A stretch of DNA of 64,000 nucleotides from Dichotomicrobium sp964540795. GTDB lineage: Bacteria; Pseudomonadota; Alphaproteobacteria; Rhizobiales; Rhodomicrobiaceae. Position numbers and translations under genes: made by a program. Positions 50,911-59,486 of this stretch are shown one piece after another; the stretch's first letter is position 1, and every line of letters begins with the position of its first letter. The stretch spans positions 1-64,000 of the forward strand of contig CAZINX010000005.1 in NCBI GenBank assembly GCA_964540795.1. The letters run 5' to 3'. The notes under the pieces were generated by a model. It was not told where the DNA came from. It saw nothing but the letters and a program-made list of their open reading frames with translations, and searched no databases.

Positions 50911-52782
50911 CTAACGCTGGTGGATGTAATGGCCCGGCGCATCCGCGATCGGTCTGTAGCCTTTGGACGGCGCGCCCATGCCGGGCGGCTCGCGCAAATC
51001 GCCGGAACGCTCATCCAGCCAGTTCACAAGCGCCGGCCACCACGAGCCGCTTTTTATAGACGTGGTCTCGCGCCACTCCTCTGGCGGGATGTACTTCTCG
51101 CCCTCGATCTTTCGCCGTATCTGATACTCGCGCCCCTTGTGCCCCGGCTCGCTGACGATGCCGCCGTTGTGTCCGCGATTGGCGAGCACGAAGGTCACAT
51201 TGGTGTCTGACAGCAGATGAATCTTGTAGACCGACCGCCACGGCGCGACGTGGTCCCGCGTGGTCGAGACCGCGAAGATCGGTTCGCGTATGTCCGTCAG
51301 GCTGACCGGCTCGCCGTTCACTGTGAAGCGGCCCTGCGCCAACTCGTTGTCGAGGAACAGCTGGCGCAGATACTCCGAGTGCATCTTGTAGGGCATCCGC
51401 GTGGCATCGGCGTTCCACGCCATCAGGTCGATCATCTTGCCGCGCCGGCCCATCAGATACTCTCGGATGTAGCGCGACCAGATGAGGTCGTTCGACTGCA
51501 GCATCTGGAACGCGCCGGTCATCTGATGGCTGTCGAGGAAGCCCTGATCCCACATCAGCCCCTCCAGATAAGAGACCTGGCTCTCGCTGACGAATAGCAT
51601 GATCTCGCCGGCCTCGTTGAAGTCCGTCTGGGCGGCGAGCAGGGTGATCGTCCGCAGCCGTTTGTCGTCATCGCGGGCCATCGCCGCCGCCGCCATCGCC
51701 AGGAGCGTGCCGCCGATGCAGTAGCCGATCGCATGAACCTTCTCGTCGGGGACGACCGTATTCACGGCCTTCAGCGCGTCGAAGAAGCCCATGCTGATGT
51801 AATCGTTCATGGACAGGTCACGGTCCTCGGCGGTCGGATTGCGCCATGAGATCATGAAGACAGTGAACCCTTGCTCGACCAGATACCTGACGAACGAGTT
51901 ATGCGGCGAAAGGTCGAGCACGTAATACTTCATGATCCATGCCGGCACGATCAGGACGGGCTCGGGCCGCACCTTCTCCGTCTTCGGCGTGTACTGGATC
52001 AGCTCGATCAGGTGGTTGCGGTAAATGACCTTGCCTTCGGTCGCCGCGACATCCTCGCCGATCTTGAATTCTTCCGCGCCGACGGGCAGCCGGCCTTCGA
52101 TGAATCGCTGCCAGTCCTCCAGCGCGTGCTGCGCGCCTCTGACGAGGTTGGCGCCGCCTTCCTCCCTGGTGGCGCGCAAAACTTCGGGATTGGTCAGAAT
52201 GAAATTCGACGGCGCGACGTGGTCGAGGATCTGGCGCGCCACGAATGAGAGCGCCTTTTCCTTGGCCCGCGGCAGGCCCTCGACATCGTTGGTCGCATCC
52301 TGCCAGAACTCCTGGTGCAGCAGAAACCACTGATGAATGACGTTGAACGGCCATTTCTGCCATTCCTCGCCGTCAAAGCGATCGTCCTCGTCCGACAGCG
52401 GCGCAAAGCACGGATCGGCCCCGCCAGGCTGCATGGTCTGCGGCAGATACGTCAGGAAGCGCATGTAGCGCATCATGGCGTTCTCGACGAGTTCGAGCTG
52501 CTTGCCCGGCGAAATCGCCAGATGCGCCATCCAGTTGAACGTATCCGAAGCCAATGCCGCTGGCGAGATGCTGAAGGTCAGCCGCGCCAGATGCGCCTTG
52601 AAAGCGCGGTCCAGCGCATGGGTCGTGCGCCGGGGCATGGGTGCCCGTTCGTCGAGGCTGAACTCTGGCGCAGCCGAAGGAAACCTTTCGTTGATCTCCT
52701 GCTTGTCGACCTTGGCCTCCCGCTGCATCTGCCGGGCGACGGCGGTGCTCTTGTTCGCTCGCGTGTCCGTCGTCGTTTCCAT
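50911..52782 (-). CDS. phaC: Class I poly(R)-hydroxyalkanoate synthase
   Basis: 623 residues. Polymerises (R)-3-hydroxyacyl-CoA into storage granules. The lipase-like box has the nucleophile Cys355 in HAIGYCIGGTLLAMAA. Downstream: NDLIWSRYIREYLMGRR, the conserved His in FVLANRGHNGGIVSEPG, and SWWPALVNWLDERSG near the end. Class I because of its length and the absence of a phaE partner. An N-terminal polar extension of about 30 residues precedes the PhaC_N domain. phaB lies just upstream on the same strand. Confidence 0.95.
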   Translation of the reverse strand: METTTDTRANKSTAVARQMQREAKVDKQEINERFPSAAPEFSLDERAPMPRRTTHALDRAFKAHLARLTFSISPAALASDTFNWMAHLAISPGKQLELVENAMMRYMRFLTYLPQTMQPGGADPCFAPLSDEDDRFDGEEWQKWPFNVIHQWFLLHQEFWQDATNDVEGLPRAKEKALSFVARQILDHVAPSNFILTNPEVLRATREEGGANLVRGAQHALEDWQRFIEGRLPVGAEEFKIGEDVAATEGKVIYRNHLIELIQYTPKTEKVRPEPVLIVPAWIMKYYVLDLSPHNSFVRYLVEQGFTVFMISWRNPTAEDRDLSMNDYISMGFFDALKAVNTVVPDEKVHAIGYCIGGTLLAMAAAAMARDDDKRLRTITLLAAQTDFNEAGEIMLFVSESQVSYLEGLMWDQGFLDSHQMTGAFQMLQSNDLIWSRYIREYLMGRRGKMIDLMAWNADATRMPYKMHSEYLRQLFLDNELAQGRFTVNGEPVSLTDIREPIFAVSTTRDHVAPWRSVYKIHLLSDTNVTFVLANRGHNGGIVSEPGHKGREYQIRRKIEGEKYIPPEEWRETTSIKSGSWWPALVNWLDERSGDLREPPGMGAPSKGYRPIADAPGHYIHQR

Positions 52783-52826
52783 TCCGCGTGCTCCTGACCT
52801 GTTGACCTGCCCGCTTCAGCCCATCG

Positions 52827-53558
52827 CTAGTTCATGAACAGCCCGCCATTGACCGAAAGCGTCGCGCCGGTGATGAAGCCGGCCTCCTCTGAAGCGAGGA
52901 AAGCGACGCAGCGGGCGACCTCATGCGGTTCGGCCAGCCGGCCGACGGGCACCTGTTTCAGGATGTTGTCCATGATCTCGTCGGGGACCTTATCGACCAT
53001 GGGCGTCTCGGTGTAGCCCGGCGCGAGCGCATTGACGGTGATCCCCTTGCTCGCGCTTTCGCGGGCCAGCGCTTTCGTAAAGCCGATGACGCCAGCTTTC
53101 GCGGCCGAGTAGTTGGTCTGGCCAAGCTGGCCTCGCTGCGCGTTCACGGAAGACAGGTTGATGATCCGGCCATAGCCGCGGTCGCGCATCTCGCCGATCA
53201 CCTGGCGGGTCACGTTGAACATCGAGCCGAGATCGACCTGGATCACGGCGTCCCACTCCTCGCGCGACATCTTGTGAAACATCTTGTCGCGGTTCACGCC
53301 GGCGTTGTTCACGAGGATTTCAATCGGCCCCTGTTCCTCGCGGATTTGCGCCATGCCCGCTTCACAGGCGCTGTAGTCCGAGACATCCCACTCATAGACG
53401 GGAAAACCGGTCTCCTCCGCGAAGGCCTTGGCTCGGTCGCCTCCGCCCAGATGCGTGGCGACAGGCCTGAACCCGCGCTCGGCCAGTGTCCGGCAGCTCG
53501 CCGCGCCGATGCCCTGGATGCCGCCGGTCACGACGGCGACTCTGTCTTCGTCGCTCAT
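52827..53558 (-). CDS. phaB: Acetoacetyl-CoA reductase
   Basis: 243 residues from ATG 53558. A short-chain dehydrogenase: cofactor loop VTGGIQGIGAASCR (TGGxxGIG), NNAGVNRDKMFHKM, the catalytic Ser in INLSSVNAQRGQ and the YxxxK in NYSAAKAGVIGFTKALA. VNRD and the C-terminal TGATLSVNGGLFMN are typical of NADPH-dependent PhaB, which makes (R)-3-hydroxybutyryl-CoA for PhaC. It forms an operon with phaC. phaA is not in the window. Confidence 0.95.
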   Translation of the reverse strand: MSDEDRVAVVTGGIQGIGAASCRTLAERGFRPVATHLGGGDRAKAFAEETGFPVYEWDVSDYSACEAGMAQIREEQGPIEILVNNAGVNRDKMFHKMSREEWDAVIQVDLGSMFNVTRQVIGEMRDRGYGRIINLSSVNAQRGQLGQTNYSAAKAGVIGFTKALARESASKGITVNALAPGYTETPMVDKVPDEIMDNILKQVPVGRLAEPHEVARCVAFLASEEAGFITGATLSVNGGLFMN

Positions 53559-53679
53559 GGTATCCAATCCCGAATGTCGACTGCTGTTTGTCCTGACAAC
53601 GACTCGGGAAAGGCATCGTTCCGTGGCATGGGCATTGCCGTCCGGTTCGTGGGGGCACTGCCACGCGGGCTGCCCCCGG

Positions 53680-54462
53680 CTAGATTTCTTTGGGTGGGCG
53701 TTCGCTCTCGCAGCCGGCGATGAAAGCGATCTTGTCCGGCCGCAGGATCTTGAGACGGCCGCTGGCAAATTCCAGCAGTCCGAGCCGGCGGAATACGGTA
53801 AGCGTGCGGCACACATGAACAGCCGTCAGGCCGACGGCGTCGCCAAGATCGCTCTGGCGGATGGGAATGGCGCAGCTTCCAGTCTCATCGACCTTGCCGC
53901 GCGCCGCCTGCCGCCGCCACAGGTCAAGCAAACAAGCCGCCAGCCGCTCCGCGGCCCGGCCGTGGCCGAGAATCGCCATGCGGTCCATCATGCGGCGCTG
54001 TTGCTCGGCGAAAACCGGCTCCGCGCACGGCTTGCCGTGGCTTTCGATCGCGCCGAAGCGGGCGAGGTCTTCCGCGGCCCCTTCGATGACGAAGCAATCC
54101 GTGAGCGCCACGATCGAGTGAAACGCGCGCCCCTGCTCGTCGCGGCAGATGCGGATGCCGTCCTGTTCCATCAGCAGATCGAGAAGCTGGCGGCGGCCGT
54201 CCCGCAGCAGTTTGTAAGGCGCGGCCCAGCCTTCCTTGATGACGAGGCACGACGCGCTTTCGCCGCCTTCGGTGACGATGTCGCAGCCGGCAGCAACGCG
54301 GCGCGGCACAAAACGCAGCATGTTGGCGTCGAGCGTGCTGCCCGCGAAGGCGGGACCATTCATGGGCGGCGCGGCGCGGCTTTCACTATGCGTGTCCTCG
54401 ACGTCGTATGCTTCGCGCGGGGCGCGGCAAGCTACGTTAGCCCGATCCATGACAGATGACAT
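53680..54462 (-). CDS. Crp/Fnr family transcriptional regulator
   Basis: 260 residues from ATG 54462. The N-terminal cyclic-nucleotide-binding-like domain (RRVAAGCDIVTEGGESASCLVIKEG) lacks the Fnr iron-sulfur Cys cluster and the full cAMP-binding motif. The C-terminal helix-turn-helix reads PIRQSDLGDAVGLTAVHVCRTLTVFRRLGLLE. This resembles FixK-like or stress-related members of the family. It lies next to the phaB-phaC operon, and an EcfG-type promoter lies about 200 bases upstream. Effector unknown. Confidence 0.92.
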   Translation of the reverse strand: MSSVMDRANVACRAPREAYDVEDTHSESRAAPPMNGPAFAGSTLDANMLRFVPRRVAAGCDIVTEGGESASCLVIKEGWAAPYKLLRDGRRQLLDLLMEQDGIRICRDEQGRAFHSIVALTDCFVIEGAAEDLARFGAIESHGKPCAEPVFAEQQRRMMDRMAILGHGRAAERLAACLLDLWRRQAARGKVDETGSCAIPIRQSDLGDAVGLTAVHVCRTLTVFRRLGLLEFASGRLKILRPDKIAFIAGCESERPPKEI

Positions 54463-54954
54463 GATGCTCTCCGCTTCGACCCTGACAGAGATTGTACCCG
54501 ATGGTCGCCGGCCTAACACGTCATCAGACCGGAAAAGAATTCAGAGTCAGTGAATGACAGCATCGCTACTTCCCCGCCATGTCTGATGCGGTATCGGCGC
54601 AGGGCGCATCTTCTTCGACAGGAGCAACGCCCCCTGGGAACAACGATTGCCCAATAGAAAACGCACAATGCGCAATAGCGTTCCAACACGGCGCACGCCC
54701 GCGCTTAAAAATCTGTTTGAGCGGGACTGGCATGGCGCGCGGAAACGCTCGAAGCCGCCTGGAGTTGTCGGTATGCGCGACGGGACCGGGCCTGCACGCG
54801 GAGCCCGTCCTCCTGCCGCGAATATCGCGGAGTTGCAAACAGGCCGTATTGTCGGCTGCGAAGCGCGCGGACGCGCCCTTCCCGAAGTTGCCACAGGAAG
54901 GTCCATGTCAACGCCGTCGCGCCGGCAGCATTTTCGCCGAGCTTGCAGGCTCGC
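54463..54954. other. Intergenic region between the Crp/Fnr gene and ecfG
   Basis: 492 bases with no gene I can support. Several open frames overlap on both strands, but none shows a domain, and they read as shadows of GC-rich DNA. The region holds the EcfG-type promoter at 54660-54684. Confidence 0.5.
54660..54684 (-). promoter_or_regulatory. EcfG-type general stress promoter
   Basis: Read on the minus strand: GGAAC (54684-54680), a 16-base spacer and CGTT (54663-54660). This is an exact match to the alphaproteobacterial EcfG consensus GGAAC-N16/17-CGTT. It points at the Crp/Fnr gene (start 54462), implying control by the sigma factor encoded just upstream at 54955-55536. Confidence 0.7.
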
Positions 54955-55536
54955 TCAGCGCAGCCCGGACGTCAGGCTTGCCGCCTGAGGCTGCTCGGCT
55001 GTGGGCCGCGACGCATTCAACGGTGACTGACCTGGCTCCGCGGCCAGCATCTGGCCCAGCTTGTTGCGGGCGCGGTTGACGCGGCTCTTGACGGTGCCGC
55101 TCGAACAACCGGCGATTTCCGCTGCCTCATCGTAGGAAAAGCCGGCTGCGCCAATCAGAATGAGCGCCTCGCGCTGCTCCGCGTTCAGCAAGCTCAGCGC
55201 CCGCTCGAAATCCTGGAATTCAAGGTGCGGCTCCTGCGGCGGCTCGGAACTCAGCGACTCGGCCATCGTTCCGTCAGCGTCCCGCACCTCGTGGCGCGCG
55301 CGGCGCAGTTGCGTGAAGTATGTATTCCTCAGGATTGTAAAAAGCCAGGATCGCATGTTGGTCCCTGGCTTGAAGCTGTCGATATTGGCGATGGCCTTCA
55401 TCAGCGTTTCTTGCACGAGATCATCGCCATAGTCCCTGTCGCCACACAGCGAGATCGCAAAAGCTCTCAGATGCGATGTGTGTTCAAGCAGTTGGTGGGA
55501 TATCGATTGCGGTCGATCCGACTTCCGAAACGGCAT
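54955..55536 (-). CDS. ecfG: EcfG-type ECF sigma factor of the general stress response
   Basis: 193 residues from ATG 55536, with GGAG six bases upstream; a TTG four codons earlier is less likely. Sigma-70 region 2: LRAFAISLCGDRDYGDDLVQETLMKAIANI and NMRSWLFTILRNTYFTQLRRARHEVRDADG, the last part being typical of the EcfG group. Region 4: LSLLNAEQREALILIGAAGFSYDEAAEIAG and GTVKSRVNRARNKL. It directs transcription of stress genes when NepR is removed by phosphorylated PhyR. It is 30 bases downstream of nepR. Confidence 0.93.
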   Translation of the reverse strand: MPFRKSDRPQSISHQLLEHTSHLRAFAISLCGDRDYGDDLVQETLMKAIANIDSFKPGTNMRSWLFTILRNTYFTQLRRARHEVRDADGTMAESLSSEPPQEPHLEFQDFERALSLLNAEQREALILIGAAGFSYDEAAEIAGCSSGTVKSRVNRARNKLGQMLAAEPGQSPLNASRPTAEQPQAASLTSGLR

Positions 55537-55566
55537 TTTCGACTCCAAACGCGTTGAATGGCGGAG

Positions 55567-55860
55567 TCAGTCGCCATCCCGTCCTTTCAGACGTTGGTTC
55601 AAATCATCGAGCGTTTCCAGGATCTCTCGGGGCAGTTCTTCTTGCGCGAACCCGTCGTAACGGTCCCGGAGCTGTTGTCCGATCTTGGCCTGGTCCGCGC
55701 GCTGGTACTCTACGACAACGTCTGGCCCTGGCTCCTGCGCAGCGTCGGACGCGTCATTCCGAGTTCCCTGGACCTTGTGTCCATCATACTCGACACGACC
55801 TTCGTTGCATTGACGTGAGTCAACGCGCCTGAGTTTTCTGATTAGCTTGCTGAATCGCAT
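55567..55860 (-). CDS. nepR: NepR family anti-sigma factor
   Basis: About 97 residues from ATG 55860 (other in-frame starts at 55875, 55884 and 55887). The NepR signature is at the C-terminus: KIGQQLRDRYDGFAQEELP followed by REILETLDDLN. NepR binds EcfG and keeps it inactive until PhyR competes for it. The first 45 or so residues show no similarity to NepR and are unusually basic, so the real start could be later at a non-ATG codon. phyR, normally adjacent, is not in the window. Confidence 0.85.
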   Translation of the reverse strand: MRFSKLIRKLRRVDSRQCNEGRVEYDGHKVQGTRNDASDAAQEPGPDVVVEYQRADQAKIGQQLRDRYDGFAQEELPREILETLDDLNQRLKGRDGD

Positions 55861-56285
55861 CCAAACAATCCGCATACGCGGCATCACTAATGCCTCGTTA
55901 CAGCGCCTTTTTTAACACAGCGCAACCGGGTGCCGGGCAAGGAAACCCAAGAAGCCGCTGCTCCCAATTCAATGCATACACAGCAAGCTTCGTTCCAAAT
56001 TCTTTTCGCGCCCGCGTTTCAAATCGGCACCAGCCGTTGCGGGAAACGCACGAACCCTGCCTGCTGGATCAGTCGCCCACGCGGAAAGGGCGCGTTGCGT
56101 TGCGCGCTATGGAAGAGTCTGAACGCGGCGGTCAGGCGTCCACAGGAGGGAGGAGGCGGAATGATCCGTTTCGGCCATGACGGCGGTCAATGGCTCTCGC
56201 CGTCGGCCGCGTCCGCGCGGAGAGCAGACCGCGCGCTGCAGGGGCCAGCGAGATCGCACGCCCCTTCCAGGGCCAAAGAGGCCCG
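55861..56285. other. Intergenic region between nepR and the BON-domain gene
   Basis: 425 bases, where phyR would often be found divergently from nepR. No response-regulator signature appears in any frame. A plus-strand frame at 55890-56180 is open but featureless. No perfect GGAAC-N16/17-CGTT promoter was seen upstream of nepR. Confidence 0.5.
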
Positions 56286-56936
56286 TTAGCCCAGACGCAA
56301 ATTGTTGATGACGTTGGTGACGCCGGGACCGGCCCACGCCGCCTGCTCGATGCGGTCCATCTCGTCGAGCGACTCGGCGGCGCCTTCAAGCGTGACCGTG
56401 CCGTCCAGCACGCTGACCGTCACGTTCTCCGACTCGATCTCCGCGTGACGGTTGAGCGCGTCCTTGATACGGTCCTCTACATCGGATGCAGAAACCTTCG
56501 GCTTGACCGTCATCTGATCGATGACATTCACGACGCCCGCTACATGCTCGATCTGGTCGAGGATGTTCTTGCGCTGGAAATGATATTCCAACTCTCCGCT
56601 CAGCGTGACAACGCCGTTCTGCACTTCGGCCTGAATGTTCTTCGCTTCCGCCGAGACATTCCAGTTGAGAACATGGGCAACGCGCTCTGCCAGCCCCTCA
56701 TCGCTCAGGCGGTGCTGGATGGGCAACTCGATCTCCAGCCGGTCAACGAGCGCGCGCACGCCGGCGACCCGCTTGGCGGCCTCGCGCGCGGCCTGCTTCT
56801 GGCGGTAGGTCTCGACAGCGCCCACCAGGGTCACCGCGCCGTCCGTGACTTCGACGCCGACCCGCGACGCCTCGATTTCAGGGTCCCAGTCCAGTTCGTC
56901 GAGGACGTCCTGCTTGATTTGATAATCGTCCTTCAT
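56286..56936 (-). CDS. Triple BON-domain protein
   Basis: 216 residues without a signal peptide. Three BON domains at about 5-70, 78-145 and 150-215. Each has a central glycine and a hydrophobic strand: VTDGAVTLVGAVETY, VQNGVVTLSGELEYH and VLDGTVTLEGAAESLDE. BON domains bind phospholipid or other hydrophobic surfaces and occur in OsmY-like stress proteins; this copy is predicted to be cytoplasmic. Its position beside nepR-ecfG suggests a role in the general stress response. Confidence 0.9.
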   Translation of the reverse strand: MKDDYQIKQDVLDELDWDPEIEASRVGVEVTDGAVTLVGAVETYRQKQAAREAAKRVAGVRALVDRLEIELPIQHRLSDEGLAERVAHVLNWNVSAEAKNIQAEVQNGVVTLSGELEYHFQRKNILDQIEHVAGVVNVIDQMTVKPKVSASDVEDRIKDALNRHAEIESENVTVSVLDGTVTLEGAAESLDEMDRIEQAAWAGPGVTNVINNLRLG

Positions 56937-57099
56937 CGTCCACCTCCTGACCTGCAGCTCCGCTGCTCGGGCACCATCTTCGCGGGACCCGGCCGGACAG
57001 CCAATAATCGTTGTTAATCAGGGGGTCGGATGCGGACGCTGGACAGGCTGCGGCCCGGCGCGCGCTGGACGCTTGACCGGGCCGCAAGCCATATTTTGC

Positions 57100-57468
57100 T
57101 CAGTAGCAGCCGTGATACCGCATACAGCCACGGTAGTTCTTGCCGCCATAGCCCCAGTTATGCGCGCAGCGGCGGCTCCAGTAGCCACAGCCGCGGCGGT
57201 AACGAGAGCGGTGATAGCGGCGGTGGTGATAGCCGTGGTAGCGCTTGTGCTTGAGCGCCTTGCCGACGATGATCGAGCCGACGATGCCCGTCACCAGGCC
57301 AGCGCCGAAGCTGTCGGCCACCTTGATATGCTCGGCCTCATCCGCCGGAGCGGACGCATAAGGCGCCGGCAGCAGGCCGATCTGGCTCTGATCCGTCGCA
57401 GCGGACGCCGAAGCGGCGAAACCGGCTGCCATGAGCAGCGCGGCGCAGAAACACGCGATAACCTTCAT
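57100..57468 (-). CDS. Secreted His/Arg/Tyr-rich small protein
   Basis: 122 residues with signal peptide MKVIACFCAALLMAAGFAASASA. A glycine-rich hydrophobic stretch (FGAGLVTGIVGSIIVGKAL) is followed by KHKRYHGYHHRRYHRSRYRR and a Cys-containing end (CAHNWGYGGKNYRGCMRYHG). The end resembles the C-terminal part of BA14K-like alphaproteobacterial proteins. The His cluster could bind metal. The hydrophobic segment may anchor or insert in a membrane. Function unknown. Confidence 0.75.
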   Translation of the reverse strand: MKVIACFCAALLMAAGFAASASAATDQSQIGLLPAPYASAPADEAEHIKVADSFGAGLVTGIVGSIIVGKALKHKRYHGYHHRRYHRSRYRRGCGYWSRRCAHNWGYGGKNYRGCMRYHGCY

Positions 57469-57653
57469 CCTTGCTTCTCCCTCGTCATACTGAAAAACGA
57501 ACAGACCTCAAACTGCATGAGTAGAGGTCAGCGACTCCCTCGGCGCGGCCTATCTTGGCACAACAATCATGGTAGCAAAATGTTCGGTTTCGGCATTCCG
57601 CCGAGCAGAGACGTGGGAAACCCGGCGTTAAATACCGGCCGCGATTTGCGGCG

Positions 57654-58247
57654 TCATCGCGGCCTCATATCCCGCTGGGGGTTGTATTCCATCGAGCCGA
57701 TCGGCCGGACGGTGCTGGCGTGGGGGCCGATCTCGCTATCGCCGGTCCACACGACCAGTTCGACCGGCTGGCCCTTCTCCAGATCGTCGAAGTCGTAATC
57801 CACGACCGCATTCCGGTGAAAGAAGATCTCCCGGCCGTCCGTTGTCGCGATGAAACCATAGTCCTGATCGGGGAACAGCCGCGTAATGGCGCCTTGCAGC
57901 GGCGGCACATGGGCCTTCACGTCGCCGCGCATCTTCTCGGCATGTTCCTTGAGCTGACGCTCGGCGGCCTGAAAGGCGTCGCGGATCGCAACACGCAAGT
58001 CTTCGTGGGCGTACACGTCGCCCGGATCGCGGCTGACCACGAGTTGTCCCTGCGGCACGCCCAGGAAAATCTGAACGTGGTACTGGTTGCCCTTACGATG
58101 ATGCTTGTGGGGCGCCTCGACCGTCACGCGGCAGCTTGTGAGCCGGTCGTACAGCTTGTCGAGATGCGCCGCTCTCTCGCGCACCAACTCCTCGATATCG
58201 TCGGAGTGCTCCATGTTGCGAAAGGCCAGCTCCAGAGGAACGTCCAT
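57654..58247 (-). CDS. Ribosome hibernation factor HPF/RaiA domain fused to a cold-shock domain
   Basis: 197 residues. The N-terminal S30AE/HPF domain (about 1-110) shows MEHSDDIEELVRERAAHLDK, SCRVTVEAPHKHH, GNQYHVQIFLGVP and EDLRVAIRDAFQAAERQL. The C-terminal cold-shock (CspA-like) domain has GAITRLFPDQDYGFIATTDG and REIFFHRNAVVDYDFDDLEKG, containing RNP-like aromatic residues. HPF proteins inactivate ribosomes in stationary phase; the added RNA-binding domain may modify that activity. It lies in the stress block. Confidence 0.9.
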   Translation of the reverse strand: MDVPLELAFRNMEHSDDIEELVRERAAHLDKLYDRLTSCRVTVEAPHKHHRKGNQYHVQIFLGVPQGQLVVSRDPGDVYAHEDLRVAIRDAFQAAERQLKEHAEKMRGDVKAHVPPLQGAITRLFPDQDYGFIATTDGREIFFHRNAVVDYDFDDLEKGQPVELVVWTGDSEIGPHASTVRPIGSMEYNPQRDMRPR

Positions 58248-58298
58248 CGCTCTCGTCTCTCCTTCACCTTGGCGGCGGATCGCACCGCTTGTTCGAAC

Positions 58299-58748
58299 TC
58301 ACAGATAAACCAGCTCCGAGTGGCCGAAGCCCTTGGTGTAATCCAGCACGGAGACGACCTTGGGCCGCACGCGGATAAAGGTCACCCCCGCCGGCGGCCC
58401 GCTCGCATAGTCCAGAACCTGCGGAAACTTCGTGATGAAAAGTTGCTCGATCCGCTGGAACGCATCCGGGTCCGTCACGCGGACAGCATGGCCGCCGAGC
58501 GAAAGGCCGCGGATGTCATTCCAGTCGGTATAAGGCGCGGTGATCGTGCAGGACACGCGGCCATCCCGCGCGATGTTCTCCGCCTTCTGCGAATGCGCGC
58601 CACAGCCGAAATAGATATCGGTTCCTTCGTTGACGAAACTGACGACGGTGGCCTGCGGGAAGCCATCCGGCCGGTTGGTGGCGATGGTCATGTCCTTCTG
58701 CCCGGCCAGCAGCTCCCGCATGATCGCGTGCAGCTCTTCCCCGGTCAT
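58299..58748 (-). CDS. Pyridoxamine 5'-phosphate oxidase-like flavin-binding protein
   Basis: 149 residues. Split-barrel flavin-binding fold: MTIATNRPDGFPQATVVSFVNEG, DIYFGCGAHSQKAENIARDG and RVSCTITAPYTDW with LSLGGHAVRV. It lacks the PLP-binding signature of true PdxH, so it is more likely an F420- or FMN/haem-binding oxidoreductase of the general stress type (GS26-like). Substrate unknown. Confidence 0.88.
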   Translation of the reverse strand: MTGEELHAIMRELLAGQKDMTIATNRPDGFPQATVVSFVNEGTDIYFGCGAHSQKAENIARDGRVSCTITAPYTDWNDIRGLSLGGHAVRVTDPDAFQRIEQLFITKFPQVLDYASGPPAGVTFIRVRPKVVSVLDYTKGFGHSELVYL

Positions 58749-58929
58749 GGCCTGCTCCCTCGATCGCCATCGGCGCAGGTTTCCGGCAGCCCTTCAGGCA
58801 TCGGCCATCTGCGGCCCGATTCGTCCCGGACTGCCGGTCGGACTATGCCCGATCAGCGAAACTGGCCCCCGCGATCGTTACAGGGAGCCATGCGTGCCTG
58901 CCGATCCCGCCGTGCCAGGCGCGGCTGCT

Positions 58930-59349
58930 TCAGGCGTGATGCGCGGAGACCGCGGAAGCCAGTTCGCCCGCAAGCTCGTGCGAGGCCGCGCTGGACACGT
59001 CGCCCATGCTGAGGATGCCGACCATGCGCTTGTTCTCGTCGATCACCGGCAGCCGGCGTATCTTCTTGTCCTCCATGATGCGCAGCGCGTCGCCAAGCTC
59101 CTCATTCGCCCGGCAATAAAAGATGCCCTCGGTCATCACGTCGCGCGCAGTCAGTCCGGACGTGTCCCGGCCGTCGACGAAACCGCGGATCACGATGTCG
59201 CGGTCGGTCACCATGCCGATGAGCCGGTCGTTCTCGCCTATCGGGATGGCGCCGATGTCTTCTTCGCGCATTTTGCGGGCCAGGTCGTTCACGGACGTGT
59301 CCGGGCCGACCCATTCGACGCCCTCGTGCATGGCTTCGCGGACTTTCAT
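58930..59349 (-). CDS. CBS domain pair protein
   Basis: 139 residues from ATG 59349; ATG 59352 is an alternative, but the GAGGAGG site is spaced better for 59349. Two CBS domains: REAMHEGVEWVGPDTSVNDL with AIPIGENDRLIGMVTDRDI, and DVMTEGIFYCRANEELGDAL with RRLPVIDENKRMVGILSMGD. Such pairs bind adenine nucleotides or SAM and report energy state. No attached catalytic domain. Likely a stress-block sensor. Confidence 0.92.
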   Translation of the reverse strand: MKVREAMHEGVEWVGPDTSVNDLARKMREEDIGAIPIGENDRLIGMVTDRDIVIRGFVDGRDTSGLTARDVMTEGIFYCRANEELGDALRIMEDKKIRRLPVIDENKRMVGILSMGDVSSAASHELAGELASAVSAHHA

Positions 59350-59486
59350 CATACCCTCCTCATGATGTTGGGGGCGGACTGGCGGGCGCTGGCCAGTGGG
59401 CCAGAACGCCTTTCCCAGTCCCTCTGATGAAAGCATAACGCCTTGCAATTGCGCGGCTTTAACAACCGTCAAAGCGCTCGGCGCTG

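Noticed and set aside
53649..53679. GGGGGCA / TGCCCCC hairpin after the Crp/Fnr gene as a terminator
   Set aside because: The stem is only 7 bp and no T run follows on the minus strand, so I could not support it.
54566..54838. A 90-codon minus-strand frame downstream of the EcfG promoter
   Set aside because: It begins upstream of the promoter and competes with other overlapping frames; no motif or ribosome binding site supports it.
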